A stretch of 64,000 nucleotides of DNA. Source: Acetobacteraceae bacterium (GTDB lineage Bacteria > Pseudomonadota > Alphaproteobacteria > Acetobacterales > Acetobacteraceae). The notes under the pieces are model-generated. The model was not told where the DNA came from. It made no database searches and was given only the letters and a program-made list of their open reading frames with translations. Within the stretch, counting starts at the first letter, position 1. Each line of letters opens with the position of its first letter. Location of the stretch: assembly GCA_025354865.1 (NCBI GenBank), contig JANXMB010000047.1, positions 1 through 64,000 of the forward strand. Direction: 5' to 3'. The position numbers and the translations under genes were made by a program. Positions 8,516 to 17,390 of the stretch are shown in pieces.

Positions 8516-9717
8516 GACCGATCGTCCGGGAGGATGGCCGAGCAGAGGCGTTCCTGGACGGCTTGCGCCAGTTCGCCGGGTTCGGGGCGGCGACGGTCGA
8601 ATTCGACGACGGCGGCCTGCGCTATTTCGTCAATGAATACTGGACATCCGCGCAACGCCGCAGCCACAGCCTGCACGAGGTCAGCTATCGCGCCTGCTTC
8701 AAAGCCCAGCTCCCGGAATTTTTCATCCAGCGCCTGACCGATGGCGGCGACACCGTCTACGACCCGTTTTCCGGCCGAGGCACCACCGCGTTGCAGGCCG
8801 CGCTGATGGGCCGACGCCCGGCAGCGAACGATATCAATCCCTTGAGCGCGATGCTGGTGGCGCCTCGGTTCGCCCCGCCGGAGGTCGCGGCCGTGCGCGA
8901 GCGGCTGGGCGCGATTCCGCCCGTGGATGCGCCCTTCGCCGACGAGCCCGATCTATCGGTTTTCTATCACCCCGAGACGTTACGCCGGCTTCGCGGGCTG
9001 CGGGCCTGGTTGCTGGATCGAGCGCCGGACCCGGTGGATGCCTGGATCCGCATGGTGGCGCTGAATCGGCTGACCGGGCACTCGCCGGGGTTCTTCTCCG
9101 TTTACACCCTGCCGCCCAATCAAGCGGCGTCAGTGGCGTCGCAGCGGCGGATCAACGCGACCCGCAATCAGGTGCCGCCGCCGCGCGACACCGCCGGCAT
9201 CATCCTGAAAAAGACCCGTTCCTTGCTGGCCGACGGCCACCCGCCGCCGCATCCGCAAGCCATGCTGACGACCGGGGTTGCCTGGGCGACGCCAGGCCTG
9301 ACCGACGCGTCGGTGGATTTGCTCGTCACCTCCCCGCCGTTTTTGGACATCGTGGATTACGAGGGCGACAACTGGCTCCGCTGTTGGTTCGCCGGCATCG
9401 ACCCCGCCACCGTCCCCATTGCGCGTCATGCCACAATCCCAGCCTGGGAGCGGTTCGTCCGATCCTGCTTCCAGGAATTCGCCCGCATCGTCCGCCCCGG
9501 CGGTTACGTCGCGTTCGAAGTGGGGGAGGTCCGTGGCGGCAAAGTGCTGCTGGAACGCAACGTCGCCGCAGCGGTCGAGGGGCTGCCGTTCCACATACTG
9601 GGCACGATGGTCAACCAGCAGGCGTTCACCAAGACCGCGAATTGCTGGGGCGTGGGCAATAACGCCAAGGGCACAAACACCAACCGGATCGTGCTGATGC
9701 AGCGGGTTGGGGGGTAA
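8512..9717 (+). CDS. Orphan site-specific DNA methyltransferase (N4-cytosine/N6-adenine type)
   Basis: 401 residues from GTG 8512, chosen because it overlaps the upstream TGA as GTGA and gives the full fold. Motif X/I region: SLHEVSYRACFKAQLPEFF, then DPFSGRGTT (84-92, SAM binding), then NDINPLS (acidic residue of motif II/III). The catalytic motif IV is TSPPF (273-277). About 180 residues separate motifs I and IV, leaving room for a target-recognition region between them (X-I-TRD-IV, alpha-like order). The C-terminal part carries RPGGYVAFEVGEVRGGK. No restriction endonuclease or Vsr gene is adjacent, so this is probably an orphan regulatory or epigenetic methylase. The recognition site cannot be read from the sequence. 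Confidence 0.85.
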   Translation: MRPIVREDGRAEAFLDGLRQFAGFGAATVEFDDGGLRYFVNEYWTSAQRRSHSLHEVSYRACFKAQLPEFFIQRLTDGGDTVYDPFSGRGTTALQAALMGRRPAANDINPLSAMLVAPRFAPPEVAAVRERLGAIPPVDAPFADEPDLSVFYHPETLRRLRGLRAWLLDRAPDPVDAWIRMVALNRLTGHSPGFFSVYTLPPNQAASVASQRRINATRNQVPPPRDTAGIILKKTRSLLADGHPPPHPQAMLTTGVAWATPGLTDASVDLLVTSPPFLDIVDYEGDNWLRCWFAGIDPATVPIARHATIPAWERFVRSCFQEFARIVRPGGYVAFEVGEVRGGKVLLERNVAAAVEGLPFHILGTMVNQQAFTKTANCWGVGNNAKGTNTNRIVLMQRVGG

Positions 9718-9788
9718 CACCGAGCCGCTGCTATGGCCCCATTCCCCAACCCTTGCTAGACGATCCTGCAAGCCAGGAGACCAACCGT

Positions 9789-10796
9789 ATGTCCGACGAA
9801 GCCACCCTGATCGCCCGCAAAGACGGCCGCATCGGCCGCATTCTGATGAACCGCCCGAAGGCGCTGAACGCGCTCGACAGCAATATGATCCAGGGTAGCC
9901 TCCGCGCCCTCAAGGAATGGGCCAACGATCCGCATGTGCATGCCGTCACGATCGAAGGGGCGGGCGACCGAGCGTTCTGTGCCGGCGGCGATGTGCGGGC
10001 GCTGCGGGAGTGGCAGACAACGGGAAACCGCCATTTGGCCGACCAATTCTTTACCGAGGAATACGAACTCAACCTGCTGATCGCCAACTACCCGAAACCC
10101 TATATCGCGCTGATCGACGGCATCTGCATGGGCGGCGGCATCGGTATGGCGGTGCACGGGGCCTATCGGGTGGCGACGGAACACGCCGATTTCGGCATGC
10201 CGGAGACCATCATCGGCTTCTTCCCCGACATCGGCGGGACCTATCTGCTGCCTCGGCTGCCGGGCGAGTTGGGCATGTATCTCGGGCTGACCGGCCTGCG
10301 CATCAAGGGCACCGACGCCGTGCATGCCGGTTTCGGCACCCATTTCGTGCCGCGCGCCGATCTGCCGGCTTTGTCCGCCGCCTTGGCGGAAGACGGCTTG
10401 CCCGCATTGGCGCGTTTCGCCCAGGCGCTGCCGGACTTCGCCCTCGCGCCGCATCGGGCGACCATCGACTATTGCTTCAGCGCCCCGACGATGCTGGATA
10501 TCGTGGCACGGCTGGAGGCGGATGGGTCCGATTGGGCCAAGGCGGCACTGAAAGGCTTGCGCGCGGTGTCGCCGACCGCCCTGTGTTTCACCCTGGAAGC
10601 GCTGCGGCGCGGGGCCAATTTGAACTTGGCGGACGCCCTTGCCGCCGAATTCGCGCTGACCAAAACCACCATGGCCTATCCCGACTTCGCCGAGGGCGTG
10701 CGCGCCATGGTCGTCGACAAGGATCGCACCCCCAAGTGGCAGCCGCCGCGGATCGAGGACGTGGACCAGACCGTCGTTGCGGCGATGTTCGGATGA
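9789..10796 (+). CDS. Enoyl-CoA hydratase/isomerase family, 3-hydroxyisobutyryl-CoA hydrolase-like
   Basis: 335 residues from ATG 9789, after the AGGAGACC Shine-Dalgarno (9775-9782). The crotonase fold is complete: NRPKALNALDSNMI, the oxyanion-hole segment FCAGGDVRALRE near residue 65, and GICMGGGIGMAVHGAYRVATE. The segment FGMPETIIGFFPDIGGTYLL carries the Glu and Asp typical of 3-hydroxyisobutyryl-CoA hydrolases (valine degradation) rather than plain hydratases, and the length fits that subgroup (about 340-360). The reaction would be hydrolysis of 3-hydroxyisobutyryl-CoA to the free acid in the cytoplasm. Its TGA overlaps the start of the MFS gene (ATGA), so the two are likely one operon. 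Assignment to hydrolase rather than hydratase is by motif only. Confidence 0.85.
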   Translation: MSDEATLIARKDGRIGRILMNRPKALNALDSNMIQGSLRALKEWANDPHVHAVTIEGAGDRAFCAGGDVRALREWQTTGNRHLADQFFTEEYELNLLIANYPKPYIALIDGICMGGGIGMAVHGAYRVATEHADFGMPETIIGFFPDIGGTYLLPRLPGELGMYLGLTGLRIKGTDAVHAGFGTHFVPRADLPALSAALAEDGLPALARFAQALPDFALAPHRATIDYCFSAPTMLDIVARLEADGSDWAKAALKGLRAVSPTALCFTLEALRRGANLNLADALAAEFALTKTTMAYPDFAEGVRAMVVDKDRTPKWQPPRIEDVDQTVVAAMFG

Positions 10797-12013
10797 ACGA
10801 CAGCGTCGAATCCCGCGCGTCCTGGGTCGTCGCGGTTGTCGCCCTGGTCATCCTGGCGGTGGCCTATGGCGGCCCCTTGCTGGTAGCGGTGGCGCTGAAA
10901 CCGATCGCGGCCGAGTTGGGGACGCCGCGTTCGGTGCCGACCCTGGCGACGTCGTTGTCGTTCGTCGGCGCGGGGGTCGGCGGTATCTTCATGGGCTGGC
11001 TATCGGAGCGGATCGGAATCCGCATCGTGGTAGCGTTCGGTGCGACGATGATCGGGGGCGGCTTGTGGTTGGCGTCCTCCGGCGGCGTCACCCAGCTTTA
11101 CGTCGGCTACGGCGTGTTCATGGGTCTGCTCGGCGCGTCCTGCATGTTCTCCCCGATCATGACCTATGTCAGCCGATGGTTCGATAAACGCCGCGGCACG
11201 GCGGTGGCGCTGATATCCTCCGGCCAATACGTCGCCGGCATTATCTGGCCGGCGATTTTCCAGATCGGGGTGGAAACCATCGGCTGGCGGCGCTGCATGG
11301 TGCTGTTCGGCGCGTTGGTCGCCGTGGTGGTGGCACCGCTGGCGCTGATATTCCTCCGCACCCCGCCGGTCGCCCCGGCGCATGGGTCCGTGCACCACGG
11401 TCCGGCCCGAGGCACCCTTGTCGCCGGCATGCACCCGGAATGGGCAATGGTCGCGCTGTCCGCCGCGATTTTCTGCTGCTGCATGACCATGTCCATGCCG
11501 ATGGGGCACGTGGTGGCGCTGTGCGGCGATCTTGGTATCGGCCCCGCCCACGGTGCCGCCATGCTGTCGGTCCTGCTGGGCTCCGCATTCCTGGCGCGGC
11601 AGTTCTGGGGCTGGCTGTCGGACCGGATCGGCGGGTTGCAGACGGTGCTGTGCGGATCGATCGCCCAGGCGGTGGCCATGTCGGGCTTTCTGACAACCAG
11701 CAACGAACTGGGGTTGTTCGCCGTTTCCGCCGCGTTTGGATTGGGTTACGCCGGCCTGATTCCGGCCTATGTGCTGACCGTGCGCGCACTCTATCCCGCA
11801 ACCGAAGCCGGTTGGCGCGTGCCGACCGTCTTGTTCGCCGGGCTGCTCGGCATGGCCGGCGGCGGTTGGGCGGCCGGGATGCTCTACGACTTCTTCGGCT
11901 TTTATACGCCGGCCTTCGCGGTCGGGGTTCTGTTCAACCTGCTGAATGTCGCGATCGTCGCACCGCTGGTGCTGCGCACCCGCCGTCTGGCGTTGCGCGC
12001 CGCATTCGGGTAG
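10793..12013 (+). CDS. MFS transporter (monocarboxylate/OFA-like)
   Basis: A 406-residue inner-membrane protein with 12 predicted hydrophobic helices and the MFS motif A-like loop MGWLSERIGIRIVV between helices 2 and 3, repeated as WGWLSDRIGG between helices 8 and 9. The overall pattern (WVVAVVALVILAVAYGGP, TYVSRWFDKRRGTAVAL, central loop of about 25 residues) is close to the OFA/monocarboxylate group that moves small organic acids. It starts at ATG 10793 inside the stop codon of the acyl-CoA hydrolase gene (ATGA overlap), implying coupled translation and perhaps transport of a branched-chain or hydroxy-acid related to that enzyme. The substrate is unknown. The repeat block begins about 50 nt after its stop. 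Confidence 0.88.
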   Translation: MNDSVESRASWVVAVVALVILAVAYGGPLLVAVALKPIAAELGTPRSVPTLATSLSFVGAGVGGIFMGWLSERIGIRIVVAFGATMIGGGLWLASSGGVTQLYVGYGVFMGLLGASCMFSPIMTYVSRWFDKRRGTAVALISSGQYVAGIIWPAIFQIGVETIGWRRCMVLFGALVAVVVAPLALIFLRTPPVAPAHGSVHHGPARGTLVAGMHPEWAMVALSAAIFCCCMTMSMPMGHVVALCGDLGIGPAHGAAMLSVLLGSAFLARQFWGWLSDRIGGLQTVLCGSIAQAVAMSGFLTTSNELGLFAVSAAFGLGYAGLIPAYVLTVRALYPATEAGWRVPTVLFAGLLGMAGGGWAAGMLYDFFGFYTPAFAVGVLFNLLNVAIVAPLVLRTRRLALRAAFG

Positions 12014-12066
12014 CGCCGAGGCCGGCAGACCGACCGATCCCGCTTTTCAGCAGTCTGCTGGATCGC

Positions 12067-12270
12067 GATGCGTTCGCTCTCGCTCACGTATCGCGATCTA
12101 GCCTATTGTTTGTTCGCGCGATTCAGACCTTCGGTGATTCCACCTTCGGTCATCGCGCTCTAGAGCACGATGCGTTCGCTCTCGCTCACGTCTCGCGCTC
12201 TAGCCTATTGTTTGTTCGCGCGATTCAGACCTTCGGTGATTCCACCTTCGGTCATCGCGCTCTAGACCAT
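12067..12270. repeat. Two tandem copies of a 102-bp dispersed repeat
   Basis: Copy 1 is 12067-12168 and copy 2 is 12169-12270, each starting GATGCGTTCGCTCTCGCTCA and ending near CATCGCGCTCTAGA. They differ at a few positions only (for example GTATCGCGATCTAG versus GTCTCGCGCTCTAG, and the last six bases). Diverged copies lie at 33649-33740 (opposite orientation) and 55997-56100. No open frame of interest crosses them. Confidence 0.9.
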
Positions 12271-12380
12271 GATCGTTTGAGGTTGCACGCAATCTCGGCG
12301 TTGGATCATGGTCTAAGCCTTTGTTTGAGAGGGTGATTCACGCCCGAGGTTGAAGTCAAGCTCAGGCGATCACGCTCTAA
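12263..12380. repeat. Palindromic continuation of the repeat block
   Basis: A perfect 12-bp inverted repeat, TAGACCATGATC (12263-12274) and GATCATGGTCTA (12304-12315), encloses 29 nt. It is followed by a segment (12316-12380) rich in GAGCGTGATC-like and GGTGATTCAC-like half-palindromes that ends TCACGCTCTAAAC. Read on the minus strand that end is TTTAGAGCGTGATC, and the TAG in it is the stop codon of the sensor kinase gene. Together with the tandem copies it fills the 363-nt gap between the convergent MFS and kinase genes and may act as a transcription or mRNA-end structure. Confidence 0.8.
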
Positions 12381-14821
12381 ACGGCGGGCTGGCTGGCTTT
12401 CGCTTGCGTCAGCCATTCCGTCAGCTTGGCGGTCAGCGCCGCCATGGTCAGCGGCTTGGTCAACTGATCGTCCATCCCGGCGGCGAGGCTGGTCTCTCGG
12501 CTGCCTGCCATGGCATGCGCGGTCAAGGCAACGATCGGGGTGCGCCGGTTCAGCGTGGGTTCGAGTTGGCGGATCGTGCGGGTGGCCTCGTAACCATCCA
12601 TCTCCGGCATCTGGCAGTCCATCAGCACCAGATCGAACGTACCCTTGCGGTAGGCCTCCACCGCTTCCAACCCGTTGAACGCCGGAACGACGGAACAGCC
12701 GAGGATCTCCAGCAGGGCCGTGGTTACCCGCATATTGGCGGGATTGTCTTCGACCAGCAGGATGCGCGCCTTGCTGTGTCCCGCCGCTTGCAGCGCCGCC
12801 TGGAATTCCCGAGCAACGGCGGATACGCCGACATCGGCCGAGCGGACGGGGGAGGGGGGGGCGGCCGGCGTGGGTACCGAGGGGGGCGGGGCGATGCGAT
12901 GCGGTTGCGCGACCGGTTCGGCCGGCATCGGGATGGTATCGCCGATTTCCATGCGGACCGTGAACCAGAAGGTGGAGCCGACGCCGGCTTTGCTGTCGAG
13001 GCCGATCTCGCCATCCATCATCCGGCAAAGCTGGCGCGCGATGGACAAACCGAGCCCGGTGCCGCCGAAGCGACGGGTCATCGAGGCATCCGCCTGGGAG
13101 AAGGCTTCGAACACCAGATCATGCTTATCGTCCGGCACGCCGATGCCGGTGTCGGTGACTTCGAACCGCACGGTCAGCATCTTGTCCTGCTGTTCCGCCC
13201 GAGACAAGGCGACTGCGATCGAGCCATGCTGCGTGAATTTCACCGCATTGCCGACCAGATTGCCCAGCACCTGCAACAACCGGTGCTTGTCGCCGATCAG
13301 TACGACATTCAGATCGTCCGGCACCGACACCGACAACGTCAGACCCTTGGCCCGCGCCTGCTCGGCGAACTGCACCCGCAAATCCTGCACCAGTGCCGGA
13401 AGGTGGAACGGCGCTTTTTCCAGCGTCAGACGCCCGGCCTCGATCCGCGAGAGGTCGAGGATGTCGTCGATCAGCCGCAGCAGCGCCTGGCTCGATTGCG
13501 AGGCCAGTTCGGTGTAGCTGCGCTGCGCCTCCGACATCTGGGTGGTCTGCATCAGCTCGATCATGCCGACCACGCCGTTCAGCGGCGTGCGGATTTCGTG
13601 GCTCATGTTGGCCAGGAATTGGGTCTTGGCTTGATTGGACAGTTCCGCTTGCCGCAGCGCCTGCAAGGTTTCCGCTGCCTTGCGCCGCAGATCGTCCAAC
13701 ATGGTGTTGAACGCGAGGCCGAGGCGACGGATCTCGCGCGGCACCGCACCGCGGAATGCCGGCACCGATACTTCGTCGTTGCCGTCCAGCACGGCTTCGG
13801 CGGTCGATGCGACCACTCGCACCGGGCGCGCGAGGTAAAGTGCCAGCAACCAACTGAACAAGGCGGCGGTCACGAAGGATGCGACCGCAATGATGCTCGC
13901 CATCTGGTTCACGGTGCTGGCCCGCCGCCGCAGTTCGGAGATCGGCTGCGGCACCATGACGCCCCAGCCGGTTTCTGGGACGACGGCGTAGCCTGCGATC
14001 ATGTCGTCGCGAAAGGCGGGCGAATAGAATTGATCGACCCCGGTTTCGCGGCGGATCATGGCAGCGACCACGTTCACCCCGGAAATATCGCGGGAGGCCG
14101 CGACCCAGTCCTTCAGCGGATGGCCGATAACCTGGCCCTTGGCATCGGTTATGACGGCATGTCCGTGATCGCCGAACGCGATGGCCTGCTGTAACGACAC
14201 GAGGTAGCGGGTGCGCACGATGCCCAGCGCCATGCGGCCATTGGGCAAGGGTTTCAGAATATAGAAGACCGGATTGTTTTTCGTGTCGTGATATAGATTG
14301 GACATCGTGACTTCCGACGAACCGCCGCGCGGCAGCGCCCGCAGGTCCCTCAGCAGCTTTTCGTTCACCGGTTGCACTTCGGATTCGGGCAGTCCGCGCA
14401 TCCAGCTTTCGATGCTGCCGTCGGCCGCCAGGACGCAGACGTGGACCACTTCCAACGATGTCAGCAGATCGGCCAGACCGGCGACAGGCTTGTCGAGCGC
14501 GCCGGATTCAATGGCCACGCCAAAGACCGCTTTCAGGTCCTTCACATAGCGCGACATGGTGGAGGTCAGGTTGCGGGCGACGAGCAGATGGCGTTCGCGC
14601 ACGGAGTCGAGTTCGTTCTGGAAGGAGGTACGGCCTTCCCACAGCGCAAGCACCCCGATGGGCACAGCGGCCACCAGGGTAAATGCGATAAACAGAAGAT
14701 GGTGCATCCGCAACGCAAACCACGCTCGGCGTCCCGTTGTCGGTCGGGCGATGTCCGCGCGTTTCGTTTTCTCGCTGTTCCGCGGTTCCCCTTCCGCAGA
14801 AGGGCGGTTATTCCGCTCCAT
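12377..14821 (-). CDS. Hybrid sensor histidine kinase/response regulator
   Basis: An 814-residue inner-membrane protein. Order: basic N-terminus; TM1 (about 39-60, HHLLFIAFTLVAAVPIGVLA); a periplasmic cache-type sensor region of about 250 residues; TM2 (about 313-335); HAMP linker (RPVRVVASTAEAVLDG); coiled linker; HisKA with FLANMSHEIRTPLNG (His408); HATPase with LGNLVGNAVKFT, DTGIGVPDDK and GGTGLGLSIARQL; a Pro/Ala linker; and a receiver domain with LLVEDNPANMRV, LMDCQMPEMDG (phospho-Asp near 735) and LTAHAM. There is no C-terminal Hpt domain, so phosphate probably passes to an external partner. The ligand is unknown and no cognate regulator is adjacent. The stop codon lies in the terminus of the dispersed repeat. 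Confidence 0.93.
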   Translation of the reverse strand: MERNNRPSAEGEPRNSEKTKRADIARPTTGRRAWFALRMHHLLFIAFTLVAAVPIGVLALWEGRTSFQNELDSVRERHLLVARNLTSTMSRYVKDLKAVFGVAIESGALDKPVAGLADLLTSLEVVHVCVLAADGSIESWMRGLPESEVQPVNEKLLRDLRALPRGGSSEVTMSNLYHDTKNNPVFYILKPLPNGRMALGIVRTRYLVSLQQAIAFGDHGHAVITDAKGQVIGHPLKDWVAASRDISGVNVVAAMIRRETGVDQFYSPAFRDDMIAGYAVVPETGWGVMVPQPISELRRRASTVNQMASIIAVASFVTAALFSWLLALYLARPVRVVASTAEAVLDGNDEVSVPAFRGAVPREIRRLGLAFNTMLDDLRRKAAETLQALRQAELSNQAKTQFLANMSHEIRTPLNGVVGMIELMQTTQMSEAQRSYTELASQSSQALLRLIDDILDLSRIEAGRLTLEKAPFHLPALVQDLRVQFAEQARAKGLTLSVSVPDDLNVVLIGDKHRLLQVLGNLVGNAVKFTQHGSIAVALSRAEQQDKMLTVRFEVTDTGIGVPDDKHDLVFEAFSQADASMTRRFGGTGLGLSIARQLCRMMDGEIGLDSKAGVGSTFWFTVRMEIGDTIPMPAEPVAQPHRIAPPPSVPTPAAPPSPVRSADVGVSAVAREFQAALQAAGHSKARILLVEDNPANMRVTTALLEILGCSVVPAFNGLEAVEAYRKGTFDLVLMDCQMPEMDGYEATRTIRQLEPTLNRRTPIVALTAHAMAGSRETSLAAGMDDQLTKPLTMAALTAKLTEWLTQAKASQPAV

Positions 14822-14962
14822 CCGTTCGATCCTCTGCTACCGGCATGTTTTCCGGCTTAAACCGAACGGAGCTTGCACCGGTTGGGCGGTGGCAGTCCAG
14901 GGGGCACGACGCAGCCCATATTCGCCACGAACCGCGTGGAGGACAGGAACGGTTCGACTGCA

Positions 14963-16744
14963 TCAATAGGCCGAACCGACTATCCCCTGCGCCGCGCGCC
15001 GACGCATCAGGCCGATCCCCGCGAGGCCAACGGTCAACAGGGCGAACGTGCCCGGTTCCGGGATGTTCGGATTGTTCGAGATGCCGGCGTTTTGCGACAC
15101 GATCACCCCGATCGCATTGCCCAGCGCCAGCGCATCGTCCACCGCTTGCGGTGTATGGATGCCGCCGACGACACGGCTGAAGGTGGAACCCAGGTCGCCG
15201 CTGGATGCTGCCTGGAAGCCGGCGAAGGTTTCGGAGATCGGGCAGATCAGCGGGCTGCCGTTATAGAGCGGGTTGGCGGTGAAATCGGCCAGCAACGGCG
15301 CCTGCGTGCCGGCGTTGTTGCAGTCGCCCGCGTTGGAGATCGAATAGGTGGTGGCACCGACGGTGCAGGCGATGGTATCGCCAGCCGCGTTGCGGGTCGT
15401 CGAACCGCCGTTGCAATAGGCCTGCGACGCCACGGTGACCTGGACCGCATCGGTGCCGAAATACGTTGCCAGCACCGTCGCCGCCGCGCCGCTGAACGCG
15501 GGGTGCCCGGCCACGTAGTCGGGATGCGGCGGTGTTGCGATAAGCGAGTTCCATGTCGGGTCGCACGTCGTGAAGTTCGTATTCAGCGTCGCCCAATCGG
15601 TATTGCAATCCCGAATGGCGGTGATCGGGCGCCACCGGTTGTTGGAATACTTCGCGTTCCAGGCCGCAGCCCCGGCATCCGACATCGCGGCGGCGACCAA
15701 CGCGTCCTCCTGGCTATGCTGCAAAAGGCTCAGGCCGGTCTGCAAGGCTGCGGCATCCGCGATTTGCAGAAAATGGCCCGGCGGCTGATAGGTGCCGCCC
15801 GGATCGTTCCAATAAAGCGCGGCCGTCGCCTGTGCTGCGGTCTGCGGCGCGAAGCCAGCCGTCGTGCACTTCGCCGCGATCGACGGCGAGAGCGCCACCG
15901 ATGAGCCTTGGCACTCGGTTTGCAGCAGTTGCAACGCGTAGGCGGCGGAATCGAGTGCTGCCGGACCCGGCACGGTCGCCGTCAGTGCCGTCGCCATCTG
16001 CGCCGAGGACGCAACGAACGGCGTGACGCTCTGCGCCGCCGGTTCGAGCGCCGGCCGGCCGGCGGGCGGAATGTAAACGCCCGGCGCCTGCGGACCGACA
16101 GGCGCGGTATACGTCAAAGTCGATAACATCGCCGCGTTGCCATTATCCGATGCGCGGGCTGCTATCATGGCGCTTGCTGCCGCGACACCGGCCGTGGTGC
16201 CGTTGGTGACCTGTGTGCTGGCGGTCAAAGCGCTGAGCTGGCTGGCAATCGACGCGATGTCCGCCTGGATGGCGGCATATTGCGATGTCGTCGGCCCGAC
16301 GATGGTCCCGGCATAGGGCGAGGCACCGCCGTACAACGCCGCGCCCGTCACGCCGGCGTATGTCGCATAGAGCGAGCCGGCGCCGTAAAGGCTGTTCATC
16401 ACCGTATATGCAGCCGACAGCGCGGCCGCCTGCGCTGAAGCATTCGCAATCGATCCGGTGTAGCTGATTGCCTGATAGGGGCTGCCGCTCACCGCATTGA
16501 CCGCGTCGAACATGGCGCCGTTCACCATGGCGATTTCTCGGGCCACATTCGGCGGTCCGTCGATCAACGCCGGGGAGGTGTTGGCGATAATGTTCAGCAA
16601 CTGCGCGTTGACGTCGGTGATGACATCGGCGCGACTGGCGCTAGAAACAATAAAACCCCCTGCCGCGACGGCCGCGAGCAGAAGGGATTTCCGAAAACGA
16701 GGCTCCGGACGACACAAAACAGTACTGGTGCCAAAATGACGCAT
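14963..16744 (-). CDS. Vanadium-haloperoxidase/PAP2-like secreted protein with PEP-CTERM tail
   Basis: 593 residues from ATG 16744, chosen for GAGG at 9 nt upstream; a frame-compatible start at 16789 would be TTG. A signal peptide ends at ASRA. The all-helical vanadium-dependent haloperoxidase/acid phosphatase fold is supported by ligands at the spacing of fungal chloroperoxidase: Lys365 with Arg372 (KYSNNRWRP), His414 in PHPDYVAGHPAFSG, and Arg524 with His530 (SRVVGGIHTP). The C-terminus from about 560 is PEP-CTERM: NIPEPGTF, hydrophobic helix, MRRRA. The protein should be exported, processed by exosortase and left at the surface, where it may oxidise halides or hydrolyse phosphate esters. 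Which of the two it does is unknown. Four Cys in the middle may form disulfides. Confidence 0.85.
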   Translation of the reverse strand: MRHFGTSTVLCRPEPRFRKSLLLAAVAAGGFIVSSASRADVITDVNAQLLNIIANTSPALIDGPPNVAREIAMVNGAMFDAVNAVSGSPYQAISYTGSIANASAQAAALSAAYTVMNSLYGAGSLYATYAGVTGAALYGGASPYAGTIVGPTTSQYAAIQADIASIASQLSALTASTQVTNGTTAGVAAASAMIAARASDNGNAAMLSTLTYTAPVGPQAPGVYIPPAGRPALEPAAQSVTPFVASSAQMATALTATVPGPAALDSAAYALQLLQTECQGSSVALSPSIAAKCTTAGFAPQTAAQATAALYWNDPGGTYQPPGHFLQIADAAALQTGLSLLQHSQEDALVAAAMSDAGAAAWNAKYSNNRWRPITAIRDCNTDWATLNTNFTTCDPTWNSLIATPPHPDYVAGHPAFSGAAATVLATYFGTDAVQVTVASQAYCNGGSTTRNAAGDTIACTVGATTYSISNAGDCNNAGTQAPLLADFTANPLYNGSPLICPISETFAGFQAASSGDLGSTFSRVVGGIHTPQAVDDALALGNAIGVIVSQNAGISNNPNIPEPGTFALLTVGLAGIGLMRRRAAQGIVGSAY

Positions 16745-17390
16745 GGTATGGAACCTCAAAAGCGACGGGCCAGCTAGCGATTGCATCAAAATATATCCTG
16801 TTCCCAGAGATTGGGCAATCCCCTTAACCGACGCCTGAAATTATGCGATGAAGCAATGTTTATAAGATTGTATTTCATATATAAAAACAACCTTTAGTTG
16901 TAGTTCCTAACTTCATCACATCGCGGCAGGAGACGTGAACGCCATTCCGACGCAAACCCCCGAGGCTCGGCATCCCTACCAGTCGATAAACCCTGCGCCA
17001 TACGCGGCTGGCCGGACAACATTCCCTCAGCGGTTTGTGTCGGACGCCCGACTCGCCTATTTTTGCCCGAATGCCGCTTTACCGCGTTCCGAGTTCCATC
17101 GTTTGGCAAGGATCCGGAACGACTGCCGGGCCCCACCTGCGTAAGAAACACGCCTGCACGGCCCTTTGCAATGCAATTGCGATCGTGAGTTCGCACAAGA
17201 CACGAAAAATACCATTGCGATGAACAATGTCGAGCGCGCCTACGGGCAGTCGAAGGACCTCGGAACTATTCTAAATGCCTGTTTTCAATGAAAATATCGA
17301 GCATAGTCGGCTGCCAACCGGCATCGCCGCCCCGTGGCCGGTCGCGTCCAGCGATCAGCGAACGTAACATGCCGGTTGGGGCGGGAACGC
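16745..17390. other. 646-nt gap without a supported gene
   Basis: The first part (about 16790-16920) is markedly AT-rich for this genome (runs such as TTTATAAGATTGTATTTC) and probably carries the promoter and leader of the minus-strand haloperoxidase-like gene. I could not fix a single -35/-10 pair, nor find a -24/-12 motif. The remainder (16930-17390) has only short frames with no homology I recognise, no tRNA-like fold and no strong terminator. Confidence 0.6.

Noticed and set aside
12067-12270. CRISPR array
   Set aside because: Only two direct copies without distinct spacers, no cas genes, and the unit is far longer than CRISPR repeats.
12350-14194. Plus-strand open frame of 614 codons opposite the sensor kinase
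   Set aside because: Composition is that of an antisense shadow; the kinase frame has all domain motifs in order.
16935-17144. Small open frame of 69 codons in the 16.7-17.4 kb gap
   Set aside because: No Shine-Dalgarno sequence, signal or recognisable motif, and neighbouring frames of similar length overlap it.
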